DNA of 64,000 nucleotides, taken from Trachythela sp. YZ-2020. Taxonomy: Eukaryota; Cnidaria; Anthozoa; Malacalcyonacea; Clavulariidae. Under the pieces are notes generated by a model, which saw only the letters and a program-made list of their open reading frames with translations, had not been told where the DNA came from and did no database searches. Location of the stretch: contig JADLSH010000212.1 in NCBI GenBank assembly GCA_016169945.1, positions 1-64,000 on the forward strand, read 5' to 3'. Below, piece after piece: positions 11,991 to 23,900 of the stretch. Every line of letters starts with the position of its first letter. Position 1 is the first letter of the stretch. The position numbers and the translations under genes are program-made.

Positions 11991-12030
<40 letters not shown>

Positions 12031-12073
12031 CTGTGCAAATGAGACTAACAGTGACGATAATGAATTGTACTAG
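11766..12073 (+). CDS. MFS copy 1, exon 3 with poly-Asp tail
   Basis: The acceptor is TATTAACAG|GTTTAATTGGG. It encodes the last two membrane segments (LIGMCFIFGQDFGAA, TLIFYGGMTTIMVAILLLYI). A cytosolic-type acidic tail follows, with a run of aspartates from a GAT repeat, then NELY and a stop at 12071-12073. The tail is 18 residues longer than in copy 2, entirely from the repeat. Confidence 0.85.
11966..12029 (+). repeat. GAT trinucleotide repeat inside coding exon
   Basis: About 21 GAT units, with one AAT, lie in frame in exon 3 and encode Asp. Copy 2 has only a short acidic stretch (DYDDADDSANDIN) at this point, so this is an expansion specific to copy 1. Confidence 0.9.
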
Positions 12074-12218
12074 TAAATTTTACTGTCAGTAAAATATGTA
12101 GCATAAAATGCGAGGGTTATTACAATATTTGATTGCCTAATTAATCCAGTTAACACTTGATGATTTTGCCAAAAATAGGTCCTTTGGACAAGCCTCAACA
12201 ATGTGTATTAAATAATGC

Positions 12219-14890
12219 GTGACTGAGTGGCTTGGAAAACAGTGGGATTTCCAAAGGAATGGAAAAGGTGTGTATCATGACAACATGGCACTATTGCCAA
12301 TTTCTAGACAGGACATCACCAAATTCATTCGTTTGTTGAATTCTAGATTTTACTCGTTTCGCAAGGCGAATAAAGATTCTAAATTCAACTCTTTGTTAGG
12401 CACCCCTCCCGTTTCGGCATCAAGTCACACTAATTCAGCCAATGATGTCAATTTAGTTCTAACGATTCCCCCTGATTCGACCCTATCCGACTCTGAGAGA
12501 TCTGTTCACGCGAAAGGTCTCAAATTTGTTCCCAACCCCGGATTCCTTGACTTGATTTCAGTTAAAGAAGATACCAAATCTTTTTTAGACGATTACGCCT
12601 TAAGGCGAACTTTCACGACAACCACTCCGTCCATCAAAAGGATGTTTTAGAGGCTATCAACCTTAAGAAATCTCCCTGGTCTCCTGAAGACCAATATGGG
12701 TCCCTCGAGCTATTCATTCCACAATGTCGACATGGCATAGAACAACTCCCTAAATTTAGGCCCAAAAGGCCGTCTAACCTCACTGAAGTTGAATTTAGTG
12801 CTCTCAAATCACTCTGTTCTCGGGAAGACATTGTTATCAAAGTCGGTGATAAGGGTGGTGCCTTGGTTGTTTGGAGAGCTGACTTATATCGCAATGAAGC
12901 TCATCAACAATTGAGTGACACCACTTCTTACAGCAGAATTGACGAGGATTTAACTTCTACCAATCAAACCACCATTTCCACCACCATCAAGAATTTCATC
13001 GCCTCTGGTCATCTTCCTCACTGAAACTATCAAGCATCCCATAACCACTACACATCGCACATCAGCCATGTACTTTTTACCCAAATCCGCAAACTCGACA
13101 ACCCAGATAGACCAATTGTCTCTGCTTGCGGTTGTCCCACCGAGCTCATCTCCACCTACATCGATCGTGTTATGGTATCTTTGGTCAAGGACTTACCAAC
13201 CTATATCAAGGACACCAAACACGTTCTCTAAATCTTTCAGAACATCCAATTTCATAACACTCATAAATTCATTTTCACCATGGATGTCAAATCCTCGTAC
13301 ACTGTCATTCCCAATTATGATGGTTTGAGGGCAATTGAATTCTTCTTAGATAAGCGCCGTGACCAGGAACCGTCTACCACTGCTTTGATTCGTTTGCCTG
13401 AGTTAGTGCTCACTTTCAACAATTTTTCATTTGACGGTGAGCATTACTAACAGGTAAGTGGTGTAGCCATGGGAACTAAAATGGGTCCCAACTATGCCAA
13501 CTTATTCGTTGGTTTTGTCGAAAAGCAGATCTTCGACCAACACACTGATCCCATACCTGATTACCTTGATAGATACATTGATGACTGTCTCGACACAGCA
13601 TCATGTTCCTGCGGAGAGTTGGAGAAGTTTATTAACTTTGTTAATAACTTCCACCCAGCACTCCTGTTCACGTGGGAGATCAGTCAGACCAATGTATCGT
13701 TCTTAGATATACTTGTTTCTATCAATGGCAATAGACTTGTTACTTCTGTGTTCTATAAGCCGACTGACTCCCATAGCTATCGTCTCTTTGCCTCTTCCCA
13801 CCCCAACCACACTAAAATGTCTATTACCTTCTCTCAGTTCCTTCACCTTCGTCGTATTTGCAGTGGGGATGAGGACTTCCATACCAAAAGTCAGGAAATG
13901 AGAAAGTTTATTGTCCAACGCGGTTATCGAAACCCTCTCTTAGATACTGGCTTTTCGAAGGCCTGCAATATTCCTCGATCCGAAACCCTTAGAGACCCTG
14001 TGTCTAATGTTCCCAACAACAAAATATCCCTAGTTCTCAGTTATCATCCTTTCAATTTTAAAGTAAGGGATGTCATTAGGAAGAATTTTGATATGTTGAA
14101 AAACGACCCTGAAATATCTTCCATTTTCACCGATAACTCCTGAGTCTCGTTTCGACAGATTGAAAATATCCGTGAAACCCTAGTCCACAGCTCTCTACCG
14201 CAGGACTCGTCGTCACCTAATGGTACGTTTCCTGGTGGTGTGAAGCTGTGTAAAACCTGTAAGTATATAGATTCTTCCACTACAATTTCGGCACCAAAAT
14301 CTAAGTACACTATTAAGCACCATTTCACGTGCACCCCCTCTCATCTCATCTACTATATTTCATGCTCTACATTGGCGAAACTGGGAGATATTTAAGGACA
14401 AAGCTTGGTGAGCATTGTTCTGCTGTCGCAAACAATTAATGATGCGAAACAACCTGTTGCCAGACATTTCAATACTGGCAATCACAGTGTTTCAGATATG
14501 AAAATTCGATGTCTGTGTCCCATATCTGGCAGCAATGATAGCCGCAAAAGGCAAGAAATGCGTCTCATTTCCCAACTTGGAACCATTCATCCTCACGGCA
14601 TTAACGGGCGCTTCTCTTACATTTAACTCCTATCTGTTTATGCTTGCCATCAGCAGATACTCTACATCTCACCTCATCTCATACATAGTTCCTTAATTTC
14701 TGTCTTTCTTGTTTTGTTCGCATCTCCTTACATGCTAATATATTTTGTAATGTCATTTTCATATTTTGTTTATAGTTTGTTTTGATTAAATTCATCTGAT
14801 TGGTTTATTTTTTATCATGTTTTGCCCGGCCCATTCTACTAACTTCCAGACGAAGGGCCATCGCTCGAAGTTCTTATTTTATTTTCCAGG
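12219..14890 (+). mobile_element. Decayed Penelope-like retroelement (RT + GIY-YIG)
   Basis: A broken coding region in several frames. The N-terminal part contains LSDSERSVHAKGLKFVPNP, typical of Penelope-like elements. Next comes a middle RT region with VIKVGDKGGALVVW and RPIVSACGCPTELIS, then GVAMGTKMGPNYANLFVGFV and the catalytic tetrad in RYIDDCLD, then FLDI and FYKPTDSH blocks. The C-terminal part has a CKTCKY...HHFTC metal-binding-type cluster, then a GIY-YIG endonuclease remnant (YYISCS, PVARHFNTGNHS, RKRQEMRLISQLGTIHPHGI). At least one frameshift near 12640 and several stops (about 13021, 13230, 13448, 14143, 14393) make it inactive. A 3' flank with CCAGACGAAGGGCCATCGCT extends to about 14890. 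No flanking pseudo-LTR was found. It lies between the two transporter copies. Confidence 0.85.
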
Positions 14891-15245
14891 TAGTTTTACC
14901 CAACTCAACCGCCGAATATTATTTATAAATCATGTGTGAGATGGTTAATTTAAGGAGCAGTTGTGTCAGCACGCGTCATTAGTATTAAGTACTTGTGTAA
15001 CATGTACATCTAATTAGAGTAGCTAGTTTTCATATTTGTGTAGAGAATTCCGAATGAAATCGCATGAACAATTGGGAACTAAATACATTAATACATATAG
15101 TTGTACCAACGCATTATATACATATAGAGTGGAACGATATTTCATAGACGTGGATTTTGACATTGGACATCGATAATGTTAGCTTTGTACACTAGTTTTT
15201 AATAATTTGTTGTAAAAGTTGCGCAATTCAGTGTAATACTGCGAG
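14891..15245. other. No gene seen
   Basis: AT-rich sequence between the Penelope-like element and the TATC microsatellite. Nothing recognisable. Confidence 0.4.
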
Positions 15246-15261
15246 GTAACTTATTAAATAA

Positions 15262-15374
15262 TCTATATATCTATCTATCTATATCTATATCTATATCTAT
15301 CTATTTATCTATATCTATATCTATATTTATCTATCTATATCTATATCTATATCTATCTATTTATCTATCTATCT

Positions 15375-15420
<46 letters not shown>

Positions 15421-15423
15421 CTC

Positions 15424-15455
<32 letters not shown>

Positions 15456-15480
15456 CCTATCTCTATATCTATATGTAATA
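15262..15480. repeat. (TATC)n/(TATATC)n microsatellite
   Basis: About 220 bp of TATC and TATATC units with scattered TTTATC variants. A second, shorter TATC run occupies about 15760-15824 on the other side of dispersed repeat D1. Confidence 0.95.
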
Positions 15481-15757
15481 TATACAAACCGCGCGAGAGG
15501 TCTTTATCTGATTTAAAACATCGAGGCGCAGCCGAGTGTTTTAGATCTGATAAAGGCCGAGCTGCAAGGTTTGTATATGACTTCTAAAATGACTATTTTT
15601 GTACGCTCACTGGCGTTGGAATTTTGAAGATTGATGTTATCTACGCTGTAAAAATTGAGGGAGAAAATTTGAGCAAGTCTATATCAAATATATAGATCCG
15701 CTACGGGTCATGAGTTTCCTTTGTATTTTGCTTATGAATAATTAATGAATTTTAGAA
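15481..15757 (+). repeat. Dispersed repeat D1, copy 2, with extra hairpin arm
   Basis: 15518-15757 matches copy 1 at 1561-1800 with few changes. This copy also keeps about 37 bp upstream (TATACAAACC ... CTTTATCTGATTTAAAACA). That arm is complementary to the first 60 bp of the repeat (TGTTTTAGATCTGATAAAGG ... GGTTTGTATA). The full 5' end is therefore a nested hairpin about 97 bp long, and copy 1 lost its left arm. Confidence 0.8.
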
Positions 15758-15768
15758 ATGTATATCTA

Positions 15769-15803
<35 letters not shown>

Positions 15804-15824
15804 ATATTTATCTATATATTTATC

Positions 15825-16067
15825 CAGGGGCGTAGGAACGTATTCAATATTGGGGGAGCCCAAGCTCACGAGGCGCCACCATGGTTGTCGCCGAGCGAAA
15901 ATTTTTTAAAATTTGAAGCCCGCAGATCGCCGGAAACGGCCGTTTCAGAGTCCTATCTACCTCTTTTAGTAAGCTTATTCAGGGAACTAAGCTGTTTCCA
16001 TCATTTCCATGATTTTTTGGGGGGGCCGGAAAGGTATTCCGCCCCCCCCCCGCTTCCTACGCCACTG
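15825..16067. mobile_element. 243-bp hAT-like MITE
   Basis: Terminal inverted repeats CAGGGGCGTAGGAA (left) and TTCCTACGCCACTG (right) match the CAGTGGCGTAG-type ends of hAT elements. TATC flanks both ends, but the surrounding TATC microsatellite makes the target-site duplication uncertain. A run of C/G lies near the right end. No coding region. Confidence 0.75.
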
Positions 16068-16071
16068 TATC

Positions 16072-16780
16072 TTATTACATATTAGCAACTCAAGGTTAAA
16101 TTTCTGATAAATCGTGTCAAAAACCACGCTTTTCCCAATTTGTGAGAAGGTGTTTTTTAACCCAAAGTTTTTACGATGGTTGTATCTAGTTTCTGGAGGG
16201 TTTATCTAAAAATTACCCATCCGATAGCCGCGCCGGGCAAATTTCGAAGCCGTAGAAAGTCGGACCCCTCATTATCTTGCACCCAAATAATACAGTTTGC
16301 AGTATATAATAAGTCAGTTTTTCAAATAAACAACATTGTTAATTGTGAGCAATGCATAAATACGTTAGATCAGATAAAGGAATAATAATAGAACGCCCCC
16401 AACTTTAAGTTTGAAAGTCGTTATAGCGAGATTATAAAACTCTTTCACTCGTCATTAAATTTTTTCTTAAAATATTACGTATTCTAAAGCGTCAATATCA
16501 AATAGCGGTAATTTAGCCCTTTTTTAAGCTATTTAAAGGTGAAGAGGCTTTCAATAAGTATTCATTATTCGACAAGTATCGTACTCAGCATTGTCAAAAA
16601 GATGACATATTTATAAAATATACAAAGTATTGTGTCGATCCATATCTTCATTAATTGAATGCCCCGTTTTCAAAACAATTGGGCATTGCCATATAATATG
16701 ATTCTCGAACATACCTCATGGACCTACGTGACTAATACATGTTTATTCACGTTGCCCCCAAATATCGCTGGGAAGCAAAG
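16072..16780. other. No gene seen
   Basis: Intergenic sequence upstream of MFS copy 2. No recognisable coding, RNA or repeat signal. Confidence 0.4.
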
Positions 16781-16789
16781 TGAAATAAA

Positions 16790-17190
16790 AATATCCAGCA
16801 TTATCATTATACAGAGAATTATGCTACTTTTGTAGTGGCTTGTGTTCCTGCATTATCTACATGCAAACTCTGCAAATAAATTTGATTTGTAAAGGAAATC
16901 CCAGTTTTAAAGAATATGATTTATGTTAAACAAAAATAGTTGAATCGCTCGTTATTTCAACGAATTCTATACTTTTTCACTGACTTCCGTTGATACAAAA
17001 AGAACATTGGTACTTCGTGGTCTTGGTATATTAAGCAGTTTAAGTCCCGTTCTCATAAGATCAGGAAAATTCGGAATCACACGTGCTCATGTTTTCAGCG
17101 TTCACACACAATGCATTGAACCGTACTAATTTGTGCCCAGTCAACAGGGCAAATTATCGTGTGAACAAATGGAATAGCATGAATTTGCGT
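16790..17190 (+). promoter_or_regulatory. Upstream region of MFS copy 2, conserved with copy 1
   Basis: Collinear short blocks match 3957-4330: GTTGAATCGCTC then GTTATTTCAAC at 16937-16961, AAGCAGTTTAAG near 17034-17045, and GTGAACAAATGGAATAGCAT followed by GAATTTGC near 17160-17190. The LINE tail present in copy 1 is missing here. Probable promoter and 5' UTR; no individual factor site is assigned. Confidence 0.5.
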
Positions 17191-17620
17191 ATGTCTCTTG
17201 TGAACGTACTCGCCGGCGCGTGTACAAGTCTTTGCTTTAAGTTATTCAATGGACAGTAAAATCTTTGCAATATTACCGATATTATAGTACTTTGTAAAGT
17301 TTCGTGGTTTAAAAAGAAGACTTTATTGGCAACTGACTTATTAAAATGCCACTACTCGGCAGGCACGTATATTAAACAAAACTTCACTATAGCGTCATTA
17401 AATGCAACGTCATTATCTTTATACTGTATCTTATCTGATCTTTTGTATTTTTTATATCAATAATTATAATTCCATTGCAACGTGAATCATTAAAATAACA
17501 CAAATAGCTAATTGGCCAGGTGCTCTAAATGTGGAAGTAATAACGTTGATTGATTGATATAAATATATTTACCAACCTCATACACATGCACGTCTGTTGA
17601 ACAGTTGCGCACATATAGTT

Positions 17621-17945
17621 ATGGCAATATTCAACGTCAAGTCCATCGCTTTTAAGTGGTATTTCTTTACCTCTGCTAGTTTCATGGTTTATGCAGAATT
17701 TTCTCATATAATTATGAAACAGCTTGGATTAAATCCGCTGCAAATTGGAATGACAAACCTTTTCGGCGTTCAGCATATATTTATACCGATACTGCTGTAT
17801 TTGGGCGACAGGTTTCGAGCGAGAAAATTGATTATTTGGATTGTACCATTCATGTCCGTTATATGTTGTCTACTTCCACTGCTGCCTATGGTTGTTTCAC
17901 TACCTACATGTTTTGAAACACAGTCAAGATCAATCACTTCATCAG
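17621..17945 (+). CDS. MFS copy 2, exon 1
   Basis: Residues 1-108 plus one base: TM1 (about 12-28), TM2 (46-62), the GDRFRARK loop and TM3 (70-93). The donor is TCATCAG|GTATG. The frame is open further upstream only from a TTG. Confidence 0.85.
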
Positions 17946-20900
17946 GTATGATTGTGTAAAACAAAATCTATAGAAATTGAAACGGTTCGGTACGCATAAA
18001 ATATAAAAACGTGCGTTATCGTACACAACAATATAAAGCGAAATATAATCCGAATACAAGCATTATGTACGTTCAAGAATTGAGATATAGAAAACTAGTG
18101 ACAGCCAAGGGTATGGTCACGTTGGTTTGATATAGATTTATTAAACAATAGTTTGATAGCTCGATAGTTTGTTTTGAAAAGTCCTTGTGTATTGACCTTC
18201 TATCTTTTACACTGAATCGAATTAATTAATAATATGCCGCGGTTTGAGTTTTGTGCAGAAAACGAATTACTTGTGGAAGAATGAAGTCGAGATAGCTATG
18301 TGTATAATTATAAATGCTATACAATCCAGTAATTCTGCCAATGGTATATGATGTGCCTACTTGTGAGGACATTTTTTCGCAGGTTCAATTTGGAATATAG
18401 CCCAGGTAGACTATTTGTTATATAGGTAATATAACACCACCAAAACTTTAAACGACAGATCGATATTAAAATCTCTCCACCTAAGACCTTTCGTGCTTTG
18501 GCCAAACAAGGAGCAGAAAAAACTGACAGTAAACCCGCGCATTTTCAAACCGAACAGCTATATCTCCCAAACATTTTTTCAACGTAATCCATTCCCAGCA
18601 CACATTTGATGAATATTTAGATTAAAAAATCCAAATATCATACACAAAATGCATTGTTTAACATGAAATAGCGAAACAGAGCTGAAGGCTGAGCTAGACA
18701 CTGTATATCGCTGTTGCGAAACTGTCATGATGTAGGAATGTTATTGTGCATTCTATCAGCTTCGAATTAAATTAAATTCAACCTTATACGGTTTCGTAAA
18801 AGGTTACAAAAATGTTCATGAAACTAAACTGATTTTTGGCTGATATACTTTGGGTTTGAAATGAAAACAGTTCAAATTATATACACTGATTATCTCGTGA
18901 AATAACATTGCTTTCCTTTTAATTTAAAGTTTGTTGATAACGTAAAATGGGATCATTTAAGAATCTTATACATGCACTGAAATCGTTTTAAATATAAGAA
19001 ACAAATTTTTGAAAAAATAAATACATCATGAGCAATTAATATAAATACAAACTTGCCTTATATTTTTCGAATTTCAATCATATATCTCTTCTAACTATAT
19101 TTTTTTTTTGTAAGAAAAAGCGAAAAACGGCTCTTCCATCAAAAGACTTTCAAAGTTTCTCATATTTTTTTTTTGAAAAGACATTAAAAGTGTAAAAACT
19201 TTTTCTCATTCAACTCCTTCCGTCAGGCCTTCGCAATCCTTATAAATTATAGGAAGTCCACCCATGAACGGTAAGCTGTAGCAGTAGTAATAAATGCTAT
19301 GTTTCAAGAAGTCTTGGTGTGAAAAGACTGTCTTGAGTATGACATAAGGCATAAGAATGTACATCACTTGTTTTTATTAACAATTTAGAAATATATTTTT
19401 GAACGTGACTATTCATAATTTTAAACATAAGAGTAAACAATTGATCTCGTGGCCTTTCTGACAGATCTTTCCAACCAAGATCATTTAGGATATCTCTTGA
19501 TCTTATATTTATCATAACTTGAGTGAGTAATAATTCCATATAGCTGCCCTATTGGAACTTCTTGAACTTTTTATACAAAGATAAACCCTTTCCCATTGAA
19601 CCCCAAACAGAACTACAGTAGTCGAAATGAGGAACAATTAAATAATTATATATAGTGACGAGAATATTTTTTGGCACAAACGATCGAAAGTACAATATTT
19701 TATAGAATACTGGACAAAAACTGATAAATTCTACATGAAAATGAAGTGAAACCATCCGGAGCTCAAGCATAACCATGAATTCCACACAAAATCAATAGTT
19801 TAGAGCGAATATATTTTTGTTGTGGCCATTAAAAACTATTAATTCGATAGCAATCTCGTAGGCATCACTCTGGAGAAGGGAATGAGATATCAAATTTCAT
19901 TGGTTGATGCCAACTTCGGGATTTTCGCGTGGATATACACATAGATATACAATGCAGATATTTTGCTCTCTTTCAATACGAAAATTATTTCTATTTTTAA
20001 CATACTACTCAGAAAATGTATTTGTTAAAGAAAGCTTATGAACTATGGATCGGTTATAAGACAACAATAAGGCATGAAGTGGCCATACTGACTGTGCAGA
20101 ATGTAAATTATTCCATTGTTGAAAGTAACAATTTTTGCCTTTAACACAAATATCTATTGTTCGTCTGTACCAACAAGTGCAGAATCAGTGTTTATGGAGA
20201 CATATTTCAGTGTTTATATCATAAATATTTATACAAATCGAATTATATACAGTTGAGACTTTATGAGAAAAATCATACTTTAAAACAAATCAAACACATG
20301 TATACATTCATATAAACATTCCCTATTGAGCTCTAGTCCCTTCCAATAAATGCTCATTCAATTTAAACATGCCAAATATTAATAAGCTCATTGAGGTTTA
20401 ACAGAGGATTTATGATAAGGAATGCTTCGTTGGAAAATAGAATCATGAACCCCTCCTTGATGTGCTAGATTTATAAATGCCGACATAAATATTTATTGTG
20501 AATGATTTTAAGACACAAGGTCCTGGCGGGATCATGCATGTCTGCAACAATTACTAATTTGTCGACTTTTTTATCCAATGGCAGACATTTCACAAAATTT
20601 TGGGGTGTGGGTGAGTTTAGGCAGCCAGCGTATAACTAATATTATATTTGTATTGCAAATCTTATATATAGCTAGTCCTTAAAATGTTTTTGGCTTAAAT
20701 TGAATGATAATTTTCTTATATAAAAGCATACCTATAGCCTCCTTCGCAGGCAACTTGGTGACAAACAGAGAATTACATAATAATTATATAGCAAGAAAGT
20801 CGTAACAATTCTGCACAGTTCTGCCATTTACGAAGAGCTGCCTGCGGAGCAGGCTAAAGCATATCAAGGTTTTTCCGGCAGTAAAATCATTGTTTCAGCT

Positions 20901-23900
20901 ACATTACACAGTTAATCAGCAATCTTTCAAAACCTTTTGGAAACTCTGACCAAATTCTGTCAATTATTTTCGAACGTTATATCTAAAATATTCCAAGGAA
21001 AGAGTCAAGAAGATTCTTCTACGCTGTCAGCAAGTTAATAAATTATGGTGGGACTTTACTATACTTATAAATTATATTTCAATTATATAAAACCAACGAT
21101 GATGCAGTCCCCCAATCATTAAGTAGTTCTAAATACAGCTGAAACGCAATTGTAATGTTTTTATGGAAAGTTTTAAACTAGGTCTCCTGGTAGGGTTACC
21201 CTTGGGGTAGGGGCACTCTGTGTACGAAAGAGGGTTGACCCTATAGTGGGACGTCTGCCGGAGGCAACTTTTCAGACTTAACTAAGCTAAGCATGCGCAT
21301 TATTTGAAATGTGCAAGTCAAAACTGTAATCTCCATAACAACCACCAAGTGATAATGTGGTGGGGGTGTCCCTTGCACCTGAGACCATGTAACTAGCCCT
21401 TAAATTATCTATCGATTATATAAAACACAGTCCTGCTGCTGCAGTATACACTGGTCTGCATGTGACTAAATACTATTAGCCACACAAGTTGTCCAGTTTT
21501 CATATGTGGGTTTATCAGACTCTCGTGACTCCAACTCAATGAGTCATGTTGTGATGTATGTTACTTTAAATAAATATTCACAAAAGTTGCCCTGTGTCAG
21601 TGACGTAGCCAGTTCGTGGCATTTTGTGGAGGCGAAGATGACCCCACAGTAATGTTTGGACATCCCCCGCTATAGGGCTCTGAGGCCCCAGAGAAACTGA
21701 TTTGGATCTCTTGGGTCTCTCAGTAAAACCATTTTCTGCATGTATTCTGAGGCAAGTTGTTCCTAATCAAAAAGTCATATTATTATTAAGTAGATATTTA
21801 ATTGGAGCATGCCATTATACATGCATAGCTGCAGCATAATGGTATGGTTCAGTAATTCTGCAAATGGTAAAACCTGAACCATTGTTGCAACTGGGAGTTG
21901 CTTCCCAAAACAAATTTATCATGATTTTGGCCTAGTATCTATTGTCCTAATCTATTTAACTAACTTTCAACTAGAAAGTAGCCATAGGGAGAACTAAGAC
22001 TATTCTCTCCATAGTCAATTTTCCCATTCGTTCAAAGCGGAGGCAAAAGTGGGGGGGGGGAGTTTGTATGATAAGCTCAAGAATAAGTAAGTCTATGACA
22101 TAAGCCGAGGATGTTCAAGATCCAAGTAATTTCTTTATATTATTGACATAATTTTGGGTAAAATTGATCTTTTTTGCAGTAATGGATCGAAGCATCTCTG
22201 TATATTTAGAACTACTTAGTGATTGGAGGACTGCACAGCGTTGGTTTTATATAATTGAAGCATAATTTATAAGTACAGTAGTGAAAACGTATTCTATAAA
22301 TCAACATACTGTTTACAGCATCAGTTCCGCCATAATTTATTAACTTGCTGACAGCATAAAATAATCTTCTTGACACCTTCCTTGGAATGTTTTAGATATA
22401 ACAGTCGAAAATAATTGACAGAATTTGGTAAGAGTTTCGCTTCATAATCATATGGTTTTACATTTTTTAAATACATTTTATTCGATTTTGATGGACAAAT
22501 ATCAGAGTATACGATAATCGTACCCGCGGTCCGGCATTAATTACCCTCGTCCTCAAATTAGTTACCCACGTACATGTACGCCCTCGGAAGTTTTACCCGC
22601 GCCTTCCGCGCCTGTCTAAGGTGACCCGTGACACCCGCCAAATAGACATTCCCTACATCCAGAGCCAATCCTAAATATGAACAAACGCTAGCGGTTACCC
22701 TGCACCTAACCCTTGACGTATTAACTTGGCAGTATATTGACTGATATTTAAGCCTGTTTCAAACGTCGTATCTTGTGTGTGTCGAACACAATTCGCATTA
22801 GATTCGAGGGAATTACTTTAGGTTCCATATCCGTTTCACGTCGAATTTTGCATGTGTCGAATTAAATAACATACCGAACGTGTTTCTAAAAAAGCAGAGT
22901 ATATTTGGTGCAATGTGGTGCCAAATTCAAAATATAATAAATTGGAAATAGCAGTTACTTAAAATCTCCTTTTTGTACCTTTTCAATTTATAAAACGTAT
23001 TAATTGTATATACTGCGCAAGTTACTGTACATATATATGCCAAATTTCGCATTAACATAATTCAAACAATTGAATTCGCCATATGCATGAGTATAAGGGT
23101 TGGGATGAGGGTTAGGGATGAGGATTGATGAGGATGAGGATTGAGGTTAGGATTATAAGGGTAGAGTTAGGATTAGGGTTAGGATGAGGGTTGAGTTTAT
23201 GATTTGGATAAGGGTTAGGATGAGGGTTGAAGTTAGGATTACGGTAGGATAAGGATTAGGATGAGGATTAAGGTTAGGATTAGGATAAGGGATAGGATGA
23301 AGGTTGAGGTTAGGATTAGGGTATAGAATAAGGGTTAGGATGAGGGTTGAAGTTAGGATTAGGGTTAGGATAAAGGTTAGGATAAGGGTTGAGGTTAGGA
23401 TTAAGGTTAGAATGAGGGTTAGGGTTGAGGTTAGGATTACGGTTAGGTAAGGGTTAGGATGATGGCCGAGGTTAGGATAGGGTTAGATTAACGGTTAGCA
23501 TAAGGGTTGAGTTTAGGAATAGGATTAGGGTTAGGTTAAGGTTTAGGATGAGGGTCTAGGTAGGATAAGTGTTAGGATAAGGGTAGAGGTCAGGATTAGA
23601 GTTAGGGTTAACATTTAGGAACGACTCAGCATTTCTACTGATAAGTATGCTAGTATAAAAATATAGTTAGTATATGTCTTCCTCTAAACCTCTCTCGGCT
23701 CCCTGAGTCCCTGACAGTCTGACACGTTCCATTGGAAATAACAATAAATTGGAAATAGCAGTTACTTAAAATCTCCTTTTTGTACCTTTTTCGTATAAGT
23801 AATTTATAAAACGTATTAATTGTATATACTGCGCAAGTAACTGTACATATATATGCCAAATTTCGCATTAACATAATTCAAACAATTGAATTCGCCATAT

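Larger units (their letters stand above)
4774..12073 (+). pseudogene. MFSD6-like MFS transporter, copy 1 (frameshifted)
   Basis: A three-exon gene for a multi-pass membrane transporter of the major facilitator superfamily, closest in appearance to MFSD6 / MFS_1_like proteins. Substrate unknown. Exons are 4774-5098, 10447-11228 and 11766-12073, all with GT/AG borders and a glycine codon split after its first base. Exon lengths sum to 1415 nt, one short of a multiple of three. Alignment with copy 2 puts a single missing base after 10718 in exon 2, so translation leaves frame there and recovers only in another frame. Downstream coding remains highly similar to copy 2, so the break is recent or is a sequencing error. 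Intron 1 carries a LINE and a 31-bp minisatellite. The start at 4774 is chosen because copy 2 has a matching ATG and MA(M/I)F start; an in-frame ATG at 4705 is not conserved. Confidence 0.8.
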
